Positions 8,832 to 17,129 of a DNA stretch of 64,000 nt are shown piece by piece. Within the stretch, counting starts at the first letter, position 1; each line of letters opens with the position of its first letter. Under the pieces are notes generated by a model that saw only the letters and a list, made by a program, of their open reading frames with translations, had not been told where the DNA came from and ran no database searches. The DNA comes from Sphingomonas soli NBRC 100801 (GTDB taxonomy: Bacteria > Pseudomonadota > Alphaproteobacteria > Sphingomonadales > Sphingomonadaceae), in NCBI RefSeq assembly GCF_001591025.1, contig NZ_BCTZ01000016.1, positions 1 through 64,000 on the forward strand. Direction: 5' to 3'. The translations under genes were made by a program, and so were the position numbers.

Positions 8832-9341
8832 TTATTCCTCCTCGCCGATCGGCTGCGTCGCCCAGCTCGCATAGAGCGTCGGGACCGCCGAGTAGAGCGT
8901 CATCAGGAACAGCGACAAATTGCTGATCTGGCCGATCAGCACCTGCTTCGGCCACGCGCCCAGCAGGTTCAACCCCAGGATCAGCCAGATGCCGATCACC
9001 GCCATCACGCTGATCGAGGCAAAGGTCGCAAGGAACGCCCGCAGGCGCATCGCGCGATCGAACTCGTCCGCGATGTCGGGCCCGCCCCATGCCTTGACCG
9101 GACCGGCCATCGGCAGCGGCATGGACAGGGCGAAACCGGCCATGACCAGCGTGTAGCTCACTGTGAACAGATCGCCGCGCGCGAGGCTCAGGGCCAGGCC
9201 CGTCGCCCCGAGCACAAGCGCGATGATCGGCCACCAGCGCAGATGCCGCCGACGAGGCGGGCGTTTCGTCGGCGCGGGAACTCCCGTGCGCTCGGCTGCG
9301 GCGTCGAGCTTGTCGAACAGGCGTTCGTTAAACCGTGGCAT
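8832..9341 (-). CDS. Four-helix membrane protein encoded with an XRE regulator
   Basis: A 169-residue protein of unknown function. A polar, Arg/Pro-rich N-terminus (about 30 residues) precedes four hydrophobic segments: about residues 36-54, 63-81, 101-127 and 136-160. The start giving MPRFNERLF is chosen because AAGGAGG lies five bases before it. An ATG six codons upstream overlaps the regulator's stop as ATGA but has its ribosome site downstream of itself. The two genes are clearly co-transcribed. In other bacteria small XRE regulators paired with a multi-helix membrane protein of this size are common, mostly uncharacterised. No catalytic motif is visible. Confidence 0.75.
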   Translation of the reverse strand: MPRFNERLFDKLDAAAERTGVPAPTKRPPRRRHLRWWPIIALVLGATGLALSLARGDLFTVSYTLVMAGFALSMPLPMAGPVKAWGGPDIADEFDRAMRLRAFLATFASISVMAVIGIWLILGLNLLGAWPKQVLIGQISNLSLFLMTLYSAVPTLYASWATQPIGEEE

Positions 9342-9355
9342 GCTGACCTCCTTGG

Positions 9356-9610
9356 TCATTCGTCGGCGCCGGATGCCGCGCGGCGCAGCGCCGCCGCGAC
9401 GGATTCAAAGGGTTCGAAGGAAAAGAGCAGTTCGAGCGGAACGTCGAAATAGCGCGCGATCTTCATCGCGAGTTCCAGGCTCGGGCTATAATCGCCGCGT
9501 TCGAGATAGCCGATCGTCTGGGGGTTCACGTCCACCGCTTCCGCCAAAGCGCGGCGGCTGATGCCGCGCTCGGCGCGAAACAGGGCAAGTCTATTGTGAA
9601 TGGCAGGCAT
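9356..9610 (-). CDS. XRE-family helix-turn-helix regulator
   Basis: An 84-residue DNA-binding protein consisting of little more than the Cro/C1 fold. The helix-turn-helix is ISRRALAEAVDVNPQTIGYL and the typical ERGDYSPSLELAMKIARYFDVPLELLF follows. I start it at the ATG giving MPAIHNRL. A GTG twelve codons upstream would also be open but lies inside the palindrome proposed as the operator, so that region is more likely promoter. It precedes the four-helix membrane protein gene and probably represses its own operon. Proteins of this type respond to unknown signals. Confidence 0.85.
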   Translation of the reverse strand: MPAIHNRLALFRAERGISRRALAEAVDVNPQTIGYLERGDYSPSLELAMKIARYFDVPLELLFSFEPFESVAAALRRAASGADE

Positions 9611-9632
9611 CTGGCGACTCAGAAAAGCGATA

Positions 9633-9650
9633 TGTTGTCTATACACAACA
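9633..9650. promoter_or_regulatory. Near-perfect palindromic operator upstream of the XRE gene
   Basis: TGTTGTCTATACACAACA is an 18-bp inverted repeat with 8 of 9 arm positions symmetrical (only the pair flanking the central TATA is mismatched). It lies 23 bases before the chosen start of the XRE gene and overlaps its predicted -10 region, the classic place for autorepression by a Cro/C1-type dimer. Confidence 0.6.
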
Positions 9651-9668
9651 ATTATACATAAGTGTCAA
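9640..9668 (-). promoter_or_regulatory. Candidate sigma-70 promoter of the XRE / membrane protein operon
   Basis: On the minus strand TTGACA (complement of 9663-9668) is followed after 17 bases by TGTATA (complement of 9640-9645). A consensus TATAAT (complement of 9651-9656) lies between them, but only six bases from the TTGACA, so it would need another -35. Either reading places RNA polymerase over the palindromic operator. Confidence 0.45.
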
Positions 9669-9681
9669 ACGGGCATTCCCA

Positions 9682-9792
9682 GCTTGTAATGTAGGATTCG
9701 GATAACTGCTTGGGCGCGTAGCGCCGCGTGCCGGTGTTCCGGACTGGTCCGCAATACGGGCTTCGTCAGTGCGAACATTGGGAACATTTGCG
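9682..9792. repeat. Dispersed intergenic element, copy A (about 111 nt)
   Basis: This copy shares both ends and its length with a second element at 62378-62489. The left end is GCTTGTAATGTAGGATT and the right end includes GCTTCGTCA, GCGAACATTGGGAACATT and GCG; the middle is more diverged but keeps CTGCTTGG. Here it sits between the 3' end of pheA and the start of the XRE gene. No reading frame is evident. Function unknown; it could be a small repeat family, a structured RNA or a regulator site. Nothing else is visible in the rest of this 215-base gap apart from the XRE promoter and operator. Confidence 0.6.
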
Positions 9793-9825
9793 CATTCGCA
9801 CGGGGCGGCCGCGCCCCTTGCGCGC

Positions 9826-10716
9826 TCAGGGGCGCTCGCGTGCCTGCCGATAAGTGCCCAGCACGCGCATCCACTTGGTGTGGAAGCGCAGCTCTTCCAG
9901 CGCGCGGCCAACGGTCGCGTCTTCCGGACTGCCGACCACATCGGCATAGAATTCGGTGGCCGCAAAGGTGCCGCCGCGCTGGTAGCTTTCCAGCTTCGTC
10001 ATGTTGACGCCGTTAGTCGCGAAGCCGCCCAGCGCCTTGTAGAGCGCGGCGGGCACGTTTTTCACCTCGAAGATGAACGTCGTCATGAAGGGCCCCGGAC
10101 CCGCATCCCGGGGCGCGGCCCGGGCGAGCACGACGAATCGCGTCATATTATGTTCGGCGTCGGCGATGTTGCTTGCCAGCGTGTCGAGGCCATAGATTTC
10201 GGCGGCGCGCGGCGGCGCGAGCGCGGCGACTTCCACATTGCCGAGCTCCGCCACCATTGCGGCGGCGCCGGCCGTGTCCGGATAGGAAAGCGGCGCGATC
10301 CCCTGCGCCTTCAGCCATTGGCGGCACTGGCCCAGCGCCTGCGGATGACTCATCGCCTGCCTGACCTGTTCGAGCTTGCCCGTGCCCATCAGTGCGTAGC
10401 GGATCGGCAGGAAATGCTCGCCGGTGATCACCAGCCCCGATTCGGGCAACAGGAAATGGATGTCGGCGACGCGCCCGTGGAGCGAATTCTCGATCGGGAT
10501 CATCGCGCAGTCCGCGCGGCCTTCCTTCACCGCGTCGATCGCATCCTCGAACGAAAAGCAGGGCAGCGGCAGCCCGTTCGGGAAGGCTTCGAGCACCGCG
10601 ATGTGCGAATTGGCGCCCGGCGCGCCCTGAAACGCGACGGCGCGTTCGGGTGCGCTTGCGGCTTGCTCGATCATCGCCGCGACGATCGGGCGTGCTGGTG
10701 CGGCGAAATTCTCCAT
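9826..10716 (-). CDS. pheA: Prephenate dehydratase
   Basis: A 296-residue monofunctional enzyme converting prephenate to phenylpyruvate in phenylalanine synthesis. The N-terminal catalytic domain begins VAFQGAPGANSH and contains the signature region AMIPIENSLHGRV with MIPIENS. The C-terminal ACT domain (from about residue 200, including KNVPAALYKALGGFATNGVN) carries the ESYQ motif (KLESYQRGG) expected for allosteric feedback by phenylalanine. No chorismate mutase domain is fused. It is divergent from the cytochrome c gene with about 110 bases between, which hold nothing I can name beyond promoter space. Confidence 0.95.
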   Translation of the reverse strand: MENFAAPARPIVAAMIEQAASAPERAVAFQGAPGANSHIAVLEAFPNGLPLPCFSFEDAIDAVKEGRADCAMIPIENSLHGRVADIHFLLPESGLVITGEHFLPIRYALMGTGKLEQVRQAMSHPQALGQCRQWLKAQGIAPLSYPDTAGAAAMVAELGNVEVAALAPPRAAEIYGLDTLASNIADAEHNMTRFVVLARAAPRDAGPGPFMTTFIFEVKNVPAALYKALGGFATNGVNMTKLESYQRGGTFAATEFYADVVGSPEDATVGRALEELRFHTKWMRVLGTYRQARERP

Positions 10717-10827
10717 GGGGGCTCGCGATTAACCGTGCCGATGCTGCCCGGCAAGCGGCTTGCGATGCGGAAAGCCCTTCACTAGAGGGGTCTCGAATTT
10801 GAAGCCAGAATTCCTCAGGGGCACAAG

Positions 10828-11496
10828 ATGGAAGACCGCACGAACACGATCGCAGGTTGGGCATTGGCCGGCGGCATTGCCGCGCTCGGTCTTTCGATCG
10901 TCAGCGGGATGATCTACCATAATGGTCGCCCGGATAAGATGGGTTACCCGATCGAGGGCGTCGAGGAAGCGGGCGAGGGCGGCGGCGGCGCTGCTGCTGT
11001 GCCACTCGCGACTCGGCTCGCGGACGCGGATCTCGCCAAGGGTGAAGCCTCGTTCAAGAAGTGCGTTGCATGCCACACGATCGCCCAGGGCGGCGCGAAC
11101 GGCATCGGTCCGAATCTTTATGGTGTCGTGGGCAAGCCGCACGGTCATATCGCCGGCTTCGCGTTCACGGACGCGCTCAAGAGCGTGCCGGGCAATTGGA
11201 CCTTCGAGGCGCTCGACGAATGGCTGACCTCGCCGCGCAAATATGCGCCTGGCACCAAGATGACCTTCGCCGGCGTACCGGATGGTCAGGAGCGCGCGAA
11301 CATCATCGCTTATATGAACGCGCAGGGCTCGAACCTGCCGCTGCCGGCGGCGGCCCCCGCCGCTGCGGCTCCGGCAGAAGCGAACGCGACCGCACCTGCC
11401 GAGACCGGCAATCTGTCGAACCAGGCGAGCCCGGCCACTGGCGCACCGTCGGTCGATCCGCAGGCAGCCGTGCAGGCGGAGAAGAAGGGCCACTGA
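10828..11496 (+). CDS. Membrane-anchored class I cytochrome c (CycM-like)
   Basis: A 222-residue electron carrier. An uncleaved N-terminal helix (about residues 8-30) anchors the protein, followed by a Gly-rich linker and a cytochrome c fold with the heme site C79-V-A-C82-H83 and a likely axial Met145 (GTKMTFAG). A 50-residue Ala/Pro/Glu tail of low complexity follows. In alphaproteobacteria such anchored cytochromes pass electrons from the bc1 complex to cytochrome oxidase. A good AGGGG ribosome site lies seven bases before the ATG. A strong terminator follows. Confidence 0.92.
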   Translation: MEDRTNTIAGWALAGGIAALGLSIVSGMIYHNGRPDKMGYPIEGVEEAGEGGGGAAAVPLATRLADADLAKGEASFKKCVACHTIAQGGANGIGPNLYGVVGKPHGHIAGFAFTDALKSVPGNWTFEALDEWLTSPRKYAPGTKMTFAGVPDGQERANIIAYMNAQGSNLPLPAAAPAAAAPAEANATAPAETGNLSNQASPATGAPSVDPQAAVQAEKKGH

Positions 11497-11516
11497 GCCC
11501 GGCTCCACTGGCCACT

Positions 11517-11557
11517 AAAAAGGCCCGCTCTCCGGCTTGGGAGAGCGGGCCTTTTTG
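11517..11557. terminator. Bidirectional Rho-independent terminator
   Basis: The 13-bp perfect stem AGGCCCGCTCTCC / GGAGAGCGGGCCT with a six-base loop is preceded by AAAA and followed by TTTTT. It therefore works in both directions, ending the cytochrome c gene (plus) and the LOG-family gene (minus). Confidence 0.9.
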
Positions 11558-11590
11558 CGTGAGGCCGGTGGCCGTCGCGCCGGGAGCGCC

Positions 11591-12490
11591 TCAGGCTTCG
11601 GCCTTGGTGGGCGCAACCTGCTGCTCCTCATGATCGTGCCAGAATTGCTGGACGATCTCCCAGCCCTCTTCCGCGGTCTCGCAATAGTTGAACAGCTTCA
11701 GGTCCTTGGCCGCGATCACGCCTTCCTCGACCAGCGCCTCGAAATTGACGACGCGGTCCCAGAACTGGCGGCCATAGAGCAGCACCGGAATTGGCTTGAT
11801 CTTGCCGGTCTGGATCAAGGTCAGCAGCTCGAACAATTCGTCGAACGTCCCGAACCCGCCCGGGAAGGCGGCCAGCGCGCGGGCGTGCAGCAGGAAGTGC
11901 ATCTTCCTTAGCGCGAAATAGTGGAACTGCATCGACAGCGCCGGCGTCACATAGGGATTGGGCGCCTGTTCATGCGGCAGCACGATATTGAGCGCGACCG
12001 ATTCGGCGCCAACGTCGAGCGCGCCGCGATTGGCCGCTTCCATGATCGAAGGGCCGCCACCCGAGCAGACGACGAAGTGCCGCTTGCCGGCCTCGTCGCG
12101 TGGGAAGGCACTGACCTTGGCGGCAAGCTCGCGCGCCACGTCATAATATTTGCTCTTCTCTACCAGCCGTTCGGCGATCTTTCTCGCCTCGTCGTCCTGC
12201 GCCGCTTCGAGCAGCGCCTGCGCCTTTACCGGCTCCGGAATGCGCGCCGACCCGTAAAAGACGAAGGTCGACGCGATATTGGCTTCGGCGAGGATCAGTT
12301 GCGGCTTCAGCAGCTCGAGCTGGAAGCGCACCGGGCGCAGATCCTCGCGCAACAGGAAATCCATGTCCTGAAAGGCGAGGCGATAGGCCGGATGTTCGGT
12401 CTGGGGCGTGCCGCTATTGGTGTTCGCGCAGGCGGCTTCTTCGCGGGCCGGCTGGAAAACCCGGCTCGGCACTCTTGTTTCGTTGCTCAT
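11591..12490 (-). CDS. LOG-family protein (putative nucleotide 5'-monophosphate phosphoribohydrolase)
   Basis: A 299-residue protein with both LOG motifs: GGGPSIMEAANRGA and PGGFGTFDELFE (the P-G-G-x-G-T-x-x-E catalytic box). LOG enzymes hydrolyse the N-glycosidic bond of (cytokinin) nucleoside monophosphates; many bacterial ones act on AMP or have unknown targets. An N-terminal extension of about 90 residues, rich in Glu and Leu, precedes the Rossmann core, which marks the longer TIGR00730-like branch. It converges with the cytochrome c gene and is probably transcribed after the extensin-like gene, 36 bases away. Confidence 0.85.
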   Translation of the reverse strand: MSNETRVPSRVFQPAREEAACANTNSGTPQTEHPAYRLAFQDMDFLLREDLRPVRFQLELLKPQLILAEANIASTFVFYGSARIPEPVKAQALLEAAQDDEARKIAERLVEKSKYYDVARELAAKVSAFPRDEAGKRHFVVCSGGGPSIMEAANRGALDVGAESVALNIVLPHEQAPNPYVTPALSMQFHYFALRKMHFLLHARALAAFPGGFGTFDELFELLTLIQTGKIKPIPVLLYGRQFWDRVVNFEALVEEGVIAAKDLKLFNYCETAEEGWEIVQQFWHDHEEQQVAPTKAEA

Positions 12491-12526
12491 TTAATCCGGC
12501 TTAGGGCGAATATCGCGCGTCTGCAA

Positions 12527-13204
12527 TCAGGCGCAGAAAGGCCCCCGGCCCATGTCGAGGTGGAGATGGTTGTAATGCGCGGCGTTGTAATCGGGGCTGA
12601 GCACCGTCTTGAAGCGCCGGCACGCCGAATTATGGAGCGTCTTGAGGAATCGGCGCGTGGCGGGATCCTCCGAGCGCCAGCCGCGCTCGATCGTGATCCG
12701 GCGACCATCCTTGAGCACGAAGCCCGAAACATCGACCGCATTGGCCATGCCGTGCTCGGACATCTTGCCCGCAGTCGCCGGCCCCCCGCCCACAATGCCG
12801 CGGCATGAATAGGTGCCATAGGTTTCGACGCGCACAAGCTCGCTGCCGAGGATCTGCATCGCTGCGGGTGCGACGGCATAGCGCACCCATGCCGTGAAAG
12901 TGCGGGCCAGTTCGCAACGCATCGATTTGAGGCCGGTTACGGGCACGCCGATATCGAGCAATTGCACCGCCCCCGTCACCACGCAGCCGCCGCCGAAATC
13001 GCGATCGGGCAGCCCCGAATAGCGCACATCGGCCTTAGCGAGGTCGGTGAAGCATTGCTGCGTCGCGAGCGGCGTCGGCCCGTTGAGCGTGACCGGGCCG
13101 CTCGGCCGCTCGCGAATCGGCGCGGGGCGCGGGGCAGGGGCGTCGTCGCCGCCGAACACGCAGGCCGAAAGGAGCAACGGTGCAAAGGCAAATACAAAGC
13201 GCAC
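12527..13204 (-). CDS. Extensin-like lipoprotein (putative peptidoglycan peptidase fold)
   Basis: A 225-residue envelope protein. A lipobox (LLLSAC, Cys15) precedes a Pro/Ala-rich linker, then the extensin-like C-terminal domain. That domain carries conserved cysteines (QQCF, GGGCVVTGAV, MRCELA, YSCRG, ACRRF) and the HGMANAVDVSGF / HYNHLHLDMG motifs that match the metal site of LAS-type (D-Ala-D-Ala peptidase-like) enzymes. Hence a cell-wall peptidase is plausible although unproved. The best start is a GTG without an obvious ribosome site, so the start is uncertain. Divergent from the next hydrolase. Confidence 0.83.
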   Translation of the reverse strand: MRFVFAFAPLLLSACVFGGDDAPAPRPAPIRERPSGPVTLNGPTPLATQQCFTDLAKADVRYSGLPDRDFGGGCVVTGAVQLLDIGVPVTGLKSMRCELARTFTAWVRYAVAPAAMQILGSELVRVETYGTYSCRGIVGGGPATAGKMSEHGMANAVDVSGFVLKDGRRITIERGWRSEDPATRRFLKTLHNSACRRFKTVLSPDYNAAHYNHLHLDMGRGPFCA

Positions 13205-13224
13205 GCGAAAGCGATACCAAGGTA

Positions 13225-13246
13225 AGGGTTAACAGTCGCTAACCCT
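13225..13246. promoter_or_regulatory. Inverted repeat in the divergent extensin / hydrolase gap
   Basis: AGGGTTA, eight bases, then TAACCCT: a perfect 7-bp inverted repeat placed between two divergent starts. It could be an operator for either gene; no regulator is known. Confidence 0.35.
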
Positions 13247-13286
13247 GCCTGTTATCACGCGTGCTCTTACATTGGAGAGGAAGCGC

Positions 13287-14162
13287 ATGATCCGGTTGCT
13301 CGCGACTTTGCTGGCGATAGCGCTCAGTCTTCCAGTCTTCGCCCAGTCGCCGCCCGCCGATCCGCTGCGCATCCCGCTCTGGGAGAAAGGCGCCCCGGGG
13401 TTCGAGAGCCGCGCGGCGATTCCCGAAATCTCCAGGGAATATTGGACGCGCAATATCAACAATCCCAGCATCACTTATTATCCCGCCCGCGCCGAGCGGC
13501 GGACGGGCGCTGCGATTGTGATCATGCCCGGCGGTGCGCATGAATTTCTTGTCATCACCAGTGAGGGCGAGAATGTCGCACGCTGGTTCGCCGAGCGCGG
13601 CGTGGCGGCGTTCGTGCTGCGCTACCGGCTGTTTCGGGGCAAGGATTCGCCGATCTATTCGTTCGATCACGCGCGTGAGGATGCGGCGCGCGCGATCCGC
13701 ACGATCCGTGCCCGCGCGACCGAGTTCACGCTCGATCCCGCGCGCGTCGGTGTCATCGGCTTCTCCGCCGGTGGCGAACTGGCCCGCGCCGCCACGCTTC
13801 GCCCACCACCTGCGCCGGAGAAGGACGACGCCACCGACGCGCTTTCCGCGCGTCCCGATTTCGCGATCCTCGTCTATCCCGGCCCGCTGCACGGCGAGGA
13901 GAATGTGGCGAAGGATTCGCCGCCCTTGCTGCTCACCGCCGCGACCGATGACGAATGCTGCTCGCAGCCCGCGATCGATCTGATGACCGCCTATCGCGCC
14001 GCGGGCGCGTCGGTCGAGATGCATCTGTTCGCCGCAGGCGGCCATGCCTTCAACCTGGGCGAGCGCACGCCCTTAGTCAGCCTGCGCCACTGGGGCGACC
14101 GCATTACCGACTGGATGACCGATCGCGGTCTTTTCGCGAATTGGCCACCACCCCGGCCCTGA
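13287..14162 (+). CDS. Exported alpha/beta hydrolase (acetyl-xylan-esterase-like)
   Basis: A 291-residue hydrolase with a Sec signal (LLATLLAIALSLPVFAQ). The oxyanion segment VIMPGGAHEFL is followed by the nucleophile elbow GFSAGGELA. A late Asp (TDDE) and the final His (AAGGHAFNLGE) complete a Ser-Asp-His triad. The layout matches the BD-FAE/acetylxylan esterase family acting on acetylated sugars, but the substrate cannot be read from sequence. GGAGAGGAAG lies close upstream of the chosen ATG; a TTG five codons earlier is unlikely to be used. Confidence 0.85.
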   Translation: MIRLLATLLAIALSLPVFAQSPPADPLRIPLWEKGAPGFESRAAIPEISREYWTRNINNPSITYYPARAERRTGAAIVIMPGGAHEFLVITSEGENVARWFAERGVAAFVLRYRLFRGKDSPIYSFDHAREDAARAIRTIRARATEFTLDPARVGVIGFSAGGELARAATLRPPPAPEKDDATDALSARPDFAILVYPGPLHGEENVAKDSPPLLLTAATDDECCSQPAIDLMTAYRAAGASVEMHLFAAGGHAFNLGERTPLVSLRHWGDRITDWMTDRGLFANWPPPRP

Positions 14163-14171
14163 GCGGTACAA

Positions 14172-14280
14172 AATTGCGTCCCGCTGCACCGCAGCGCAAT
14201 TGACTTTCGCGGGCGCGGCTTTAGGGCCGTCGACGGGCCACGCGGTCCCAACGCCGCGCGTGCTCTCTGTAAGGAGAGTC
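14172..14280 (+). promoter_or_regulatory. Structured serC leader with sequestered ribosome-binding site
   Basis: Three nested structures precede serC. First, AATTGCG / CGCAATT (14172-14178 with 14195-14201) encloses CTGC-ACC-GCAG. Second, GCGCGGC / GCCGCGC (14213-14219 with 14253-14259) encloses GC-rich sub-stems. Third, GCTCTC-TGTAAG-GAGAGT (14262-14279) places the AAGGAG ribosome site, eight bases before the ATG, within the loop and 3' arm. A conserved 'serC' RNA motif upstream of serC/serA is known from Alphaproteobacteria; I recognise the context and structure but have not checked it against that model. Confidence 0.5.
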
Positions 14281-14284
14281 TTAA

Positions 14285-15418
14285 ATGACTGAATTGAATG
14301 CCCGCCCGGCGGTAAAGCCGGCGCGTCCTTATTTTTCCTCCGGCCCCTGCGCTAAGCCGCCGGGCTGGTCCGCCGAAAAGCTCGATACCCAGGTCCTTGG
14401 TCGCTCGCACCGCTCCAAGATCGGCAAGACGCGTCTCCAGTACGCGATCGATCTGATGCGCGAGATGCTGAAGCTTCCGGATACCCACCGCATCGGCATC
14501 GTGCCCGGTTCGGATACCGGCGCTTTCGAAATGGCGATGTGGACAATGCTTGGCGCGAAGCCGGTCACCGCGCTCGCCTGGGAAAGCTTCGGCGAGGGCT
14601 GGGTCACCGACGCGGTCAAGCAGCTCAAGATCGATGCGACCGTCCTGCGCGCCGATTACGGCCAGCTGCCCGATCTGGGCGCGGTCGATTGGTCGAACGA
14701 CGTGCTCTTCACCTGGAACGGCACCACCTCGGGCGTCCGCGTGCCGAATGGCGACTGGATTCCGGACGACCGCGAAGGCCTGAGCTTCGCCGATTCGACC
14801 AGCGCGGTGTTCGCCTATGATCTGCCGTGGGACAAGATCGACGTCGCCACCTTCTCTTGGCAGAAGGTGCTGGGCGGCGAGGGCGGGCACGGCGTGCTGA
14901 TCCTCGGCCCTCGCGCGGTCGAGCGGCTTGAGACCTACACCCCGGCATGGCCGCTTCCCAAGGTGTTCCGCCTGGTTTCCAAAGGCAAGCTGGCCGAAGG
15001 CGTGTTCAAGGGCGAAACGATCAACACGCCGAGCATGCTCGCGGTCGAGGACGCGATTTTCGCGCTCGAATGGGGCAAGTCGGTCGGTGGCGCGGACGGG
15101 CTGATCGCCCGCTCGAACGCCAATGCCGCGGCGCTGGAGAAGATCGTCTCCGAGCGCGACTGGCTGGGCAACCTCGCCATCGACGCCGCGATCCGCTCGA
15201 CCACCAGCGTCTGCCTCACGGTCGAAGGTGCCGACGAAGCGCTCATCAAGAAGATGGCATCGCTTCTCGAAGCCGAAGGTGCGGCTTTGGACATCGCCGG
15301 CTATCGCGATGCGCCTGCCGGCCTGCGCATCTGGTGCGGTGCGACGGTCGATACCGCCGACATCGAAGCGCTCGGCCCCTGGCTCGACTGGGCCTATGCC
15401 CAAGCGAAAGCCGCTTAA
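14285..15418 (+). CDS. serC: Phosphoserine aminotransferase
   Basis: A 377-residue PLP enzyme that makes 3-phosphoserine from 3-phosphohydroxypyruvate and glutamate, the second step of serine synthesis (also used in pyridoxine synthesis). Motifs: an N-terminal [25 protein letters not shown] at residues 143-154 and the Schiff-base Lys194 in FSWQKVLGG. It resembles the longer alphaproteobacterial branch of SerC. Followed, after a palindromic repeat, by serA. The ribosome site AAGGAG is inside a hairpin. Confidence 0.95.
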   Translation: MTELNARPAVKPARPYFSSGPCAKPPGWSAEKLDTQVLGRSHRSKIGKTRLQYAIDLMREMLKLPDTHRIGIVPGSDTGAFEMAMWTMLGAKPVTALAWESFGEGWVTDAVKQLKIDATVLRADYGQLPDLGAVDWSNDVLFTWNGTTSGVRVPNGDWIPDDREGLSFADSTSAVFAYDLPWDKIDVATFSWQKVLGGEGGHGVLILGPRAVERLETYTPAWPLPKVFRLVSKGKLAEGVFKGETINTPSMLAVEDAIFALEWGKSVGGADGLIARSNANAAALEKIVSERDWLGNLAIDAAIRSTTSVCLTVEGADEALIKKMASLLEAEGAALDIAGYRDAPAGLRIWCGATVDTADIEALGPWLDWAYAQAKAA

Positions 15419-15428
15419 TCCTTGATTT

Positions 15429-15509
15429 GTCGCCCCGGGCTTGACCCGGGGTCCCGCTTCTATCCCACCGGCCTGCGAAAGCGGGACCCCGGCGCAAGGC
15501 CGGGGTGAC
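15429..15509. repeat. Nested palindromic intergenic repeat between serC and serA
   Basis: Two GC-rich arms (15429-15460 and 15477-15509) are near-complements, and each contains its own small palindrome (CCCCGGGCTTGACCCGGGG in the first). Each unit has a CCCCGG core and CCCGCTTC flank. The same kind of element occurs elsewhere in this window, and it resembles REP-type repeats of sphingomonads. It may fold in the serC-serA transcript and limit read-through or protect the serC message. Confidence 0.7.
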
Positions 15510-15531
15510 GGTGGGAACTAAGGAATTCAAA

Positions 15532-17109
15532 ATGCCCAAAGTCCTTATCAGCGACAAAATGGATCCCAAGGCCGCGGAAATCTTCCGTCAGCGCGGCGTG
15601 CAGGTTGACGAAATCACCGGCAAGACTCCCGAAGAGCTTGCCGCGATCATCGGCGAATATGATGGCCTCGCCATCCGCAGCTCGACCAAGGTGACCAAGG
15701 CGATCCTCGATGCCGCCACCAATTTGAAGGTCGTCGGCCGCGCCGGAATCGGCGTCGACAATGTCGATATCCCCGCGGCCTCGGCCAAGGGCGTCGTGGT
15801 GATGAACACGCCGTTCGGCAACTCGATCACCACCGCAGAGCACGCCATCGCGCTCATGTTCGCACTCGCCCGCCAGCTCCCCGAGGCCGATGCCTCGACC
15901 CAGGCTGGCAAGTGGGAAAAGAACCGCTTCATGGGCGTCGAGCTGACCGCCAAGACGCTGGGCCTGATCGGCGCGGGCAATATCGGCTCGATCGTCGCGG
16001 ATCGCGCGCTGGGCCTCAAGATGAAGGTGATCGCTTATGATCCCTTCCTCACGCCCGAACGCGCGATCGAAATGGGCGTCGAGAAGGTCGAGCTCGATCA
16101 GCTGCTCGCCCGCGCCGATTTCATCACGCTCCACACGCCGCTGACCGATCAGACCCGCAATATCCTGTCGAAGGAAAACCTCGCCCGGACCAAGAAGGGC
16201 GTCCGCATCATCAACTGCGCACGCGGCGGTCTGATCGACGAAGCGGCGCTCAAGGAAGGGCTCGAAAGCGGCCATATCGCGGGCGCGGCGCTCGACGTGT
16301 TCGTTCAGGAGCCGGCCAAGGAATCGCCCTTGTTCGGCACGCCGAACTTCATCTCCACGCCGCATCTCGGCGCGTCGACCAGCGAAGCGCAGGTCAATGT
16401 CGCGATCCAGGTCGCGGAGCAGATGGCGGACTATCTGGTCTCGGGCGGCATCACCAACGCGCTCAATGTCCCCAGCCTCTCGGCTGAGGAAGCGCCGCGC
16501 GTGAAGCCCTATATGGCGCTTGCCGAAACGCTCGGCAGCCTCGTTGGCCAGCTCACCACCGGCACGATCCCGCGCGTCTCGATCCACAGCGAAGGCGCTG
16601 CGACCGAAGTGAACCAGAAGCCGATCGTCAGCGCGGTGCTGGCAGGCTTTCTCCGCGTCCATTCGGACACGGTCAACATGGTCAACGCACCGTTCCTCGC
16701 CAAGGAACGCGGCATCGAAGTCCGCGAAGTGAAGACCGAGAAGGAAGGCGATTACCACACGCTGCTGCGCGTTTCGGTCAAGACCGAAGCGGGCGAGCGT
16801 TCGGTTGCCGGCACCCTGTTCGGCAACGGCCAGCCGCGCCTTGTCGAGCTGTTCGGCATCAAGGTTGAGGCCGATCTCGCCGGCAACATGCTCTATGTCG
16901 TCAACGAAGACGCGCCGGGCTTTATCGGCCGCCTCGGCACCGCGCTGGGCGAAGCGGGCGTCAATATCGGCACCTTCCACCTCGGCCGCCGCGAAACCGG
17001 TGGCGAGGCGGTGCTGCTCCTGTCGGTCGACGAAGCGGTCACGCCGGAGCTGATCGCCAAGCTTCGCGCGCTTCCGGGCGTGAAGACGGCGATGGCGCTC
17101 AAGTTCTGA
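15532..17109 (+). CDS. serA: D-3-phosphoglycerate dehydrogenase
   Basis: A 525-residue long-form enzyme that oxidises 3-phosphoglycerate, the first committed step of serine synthesis. Domains in order: substrate-binding, NAD-binding with GLIGAGNIGSIVADRALG (about residues 143-160), the catalytic Arg/Glu/His region (RIINCARGGLIDEAAL; TPHLGAST), an allosteric substrate-binding (ASB) domain, and a C-terminal ACT domain from about residue 450. The ATG has AAGGA about eight bases upstream. With serC it forms a serine unit. Confidence 0.97.
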   Translation: MPKVLISDKMDPKAAEIFRQRGVQVDEITGKTPEELAAIIGEYDGLAIRSSTKVTKAILDAATNLKVVGRAGIGVDNVDIPAASAKGVVVMNTPFGNSITTAEHAIALMFALARQLPEADASTQAGKWEKNRFMGVELTAKTLGLIGAGNIGSIVADRALGLKMKVIAYDPFLTPERAIEMGVEKVELDQLLARADFITLHTPLTDQTRNILSKENLARTKKGVRIINCARGGLIDEAALKEGLESGHIAGAALDVFVQEPAKESPLFGTPNFISTPHLGASTSEAQVNVAIQVAEQMADYLVSGGITNALNVPSLSAEEAPRVKPYMALAETLGSLVGQLTTGTIPRVSIHSEGAATEVNQKPIVSAVLAGFLRVHSDTVNMVNAPFLAKERGIEVREVKTEKEGDYHTLLRVSVKTEAGERSVAGTLFGNGQPRLVELFGIKVEADLAGNMLYVVNEDAPGFIGRLGTALGEAGVNIGTFHLGRRETGGEAVLLLSVDEAVTPELIAKLRALPGVKTAMALKF

Positions 17110-17129
17110 TGCGCGTAGCGCGCCATTCT

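Noticed and set aside
9651..9668. TTGACA with TATAAT on the minus strand as a promoter pair
   Set aside because: Only six bases separate them. The -35 fits better with TGTATA 17 bases on.
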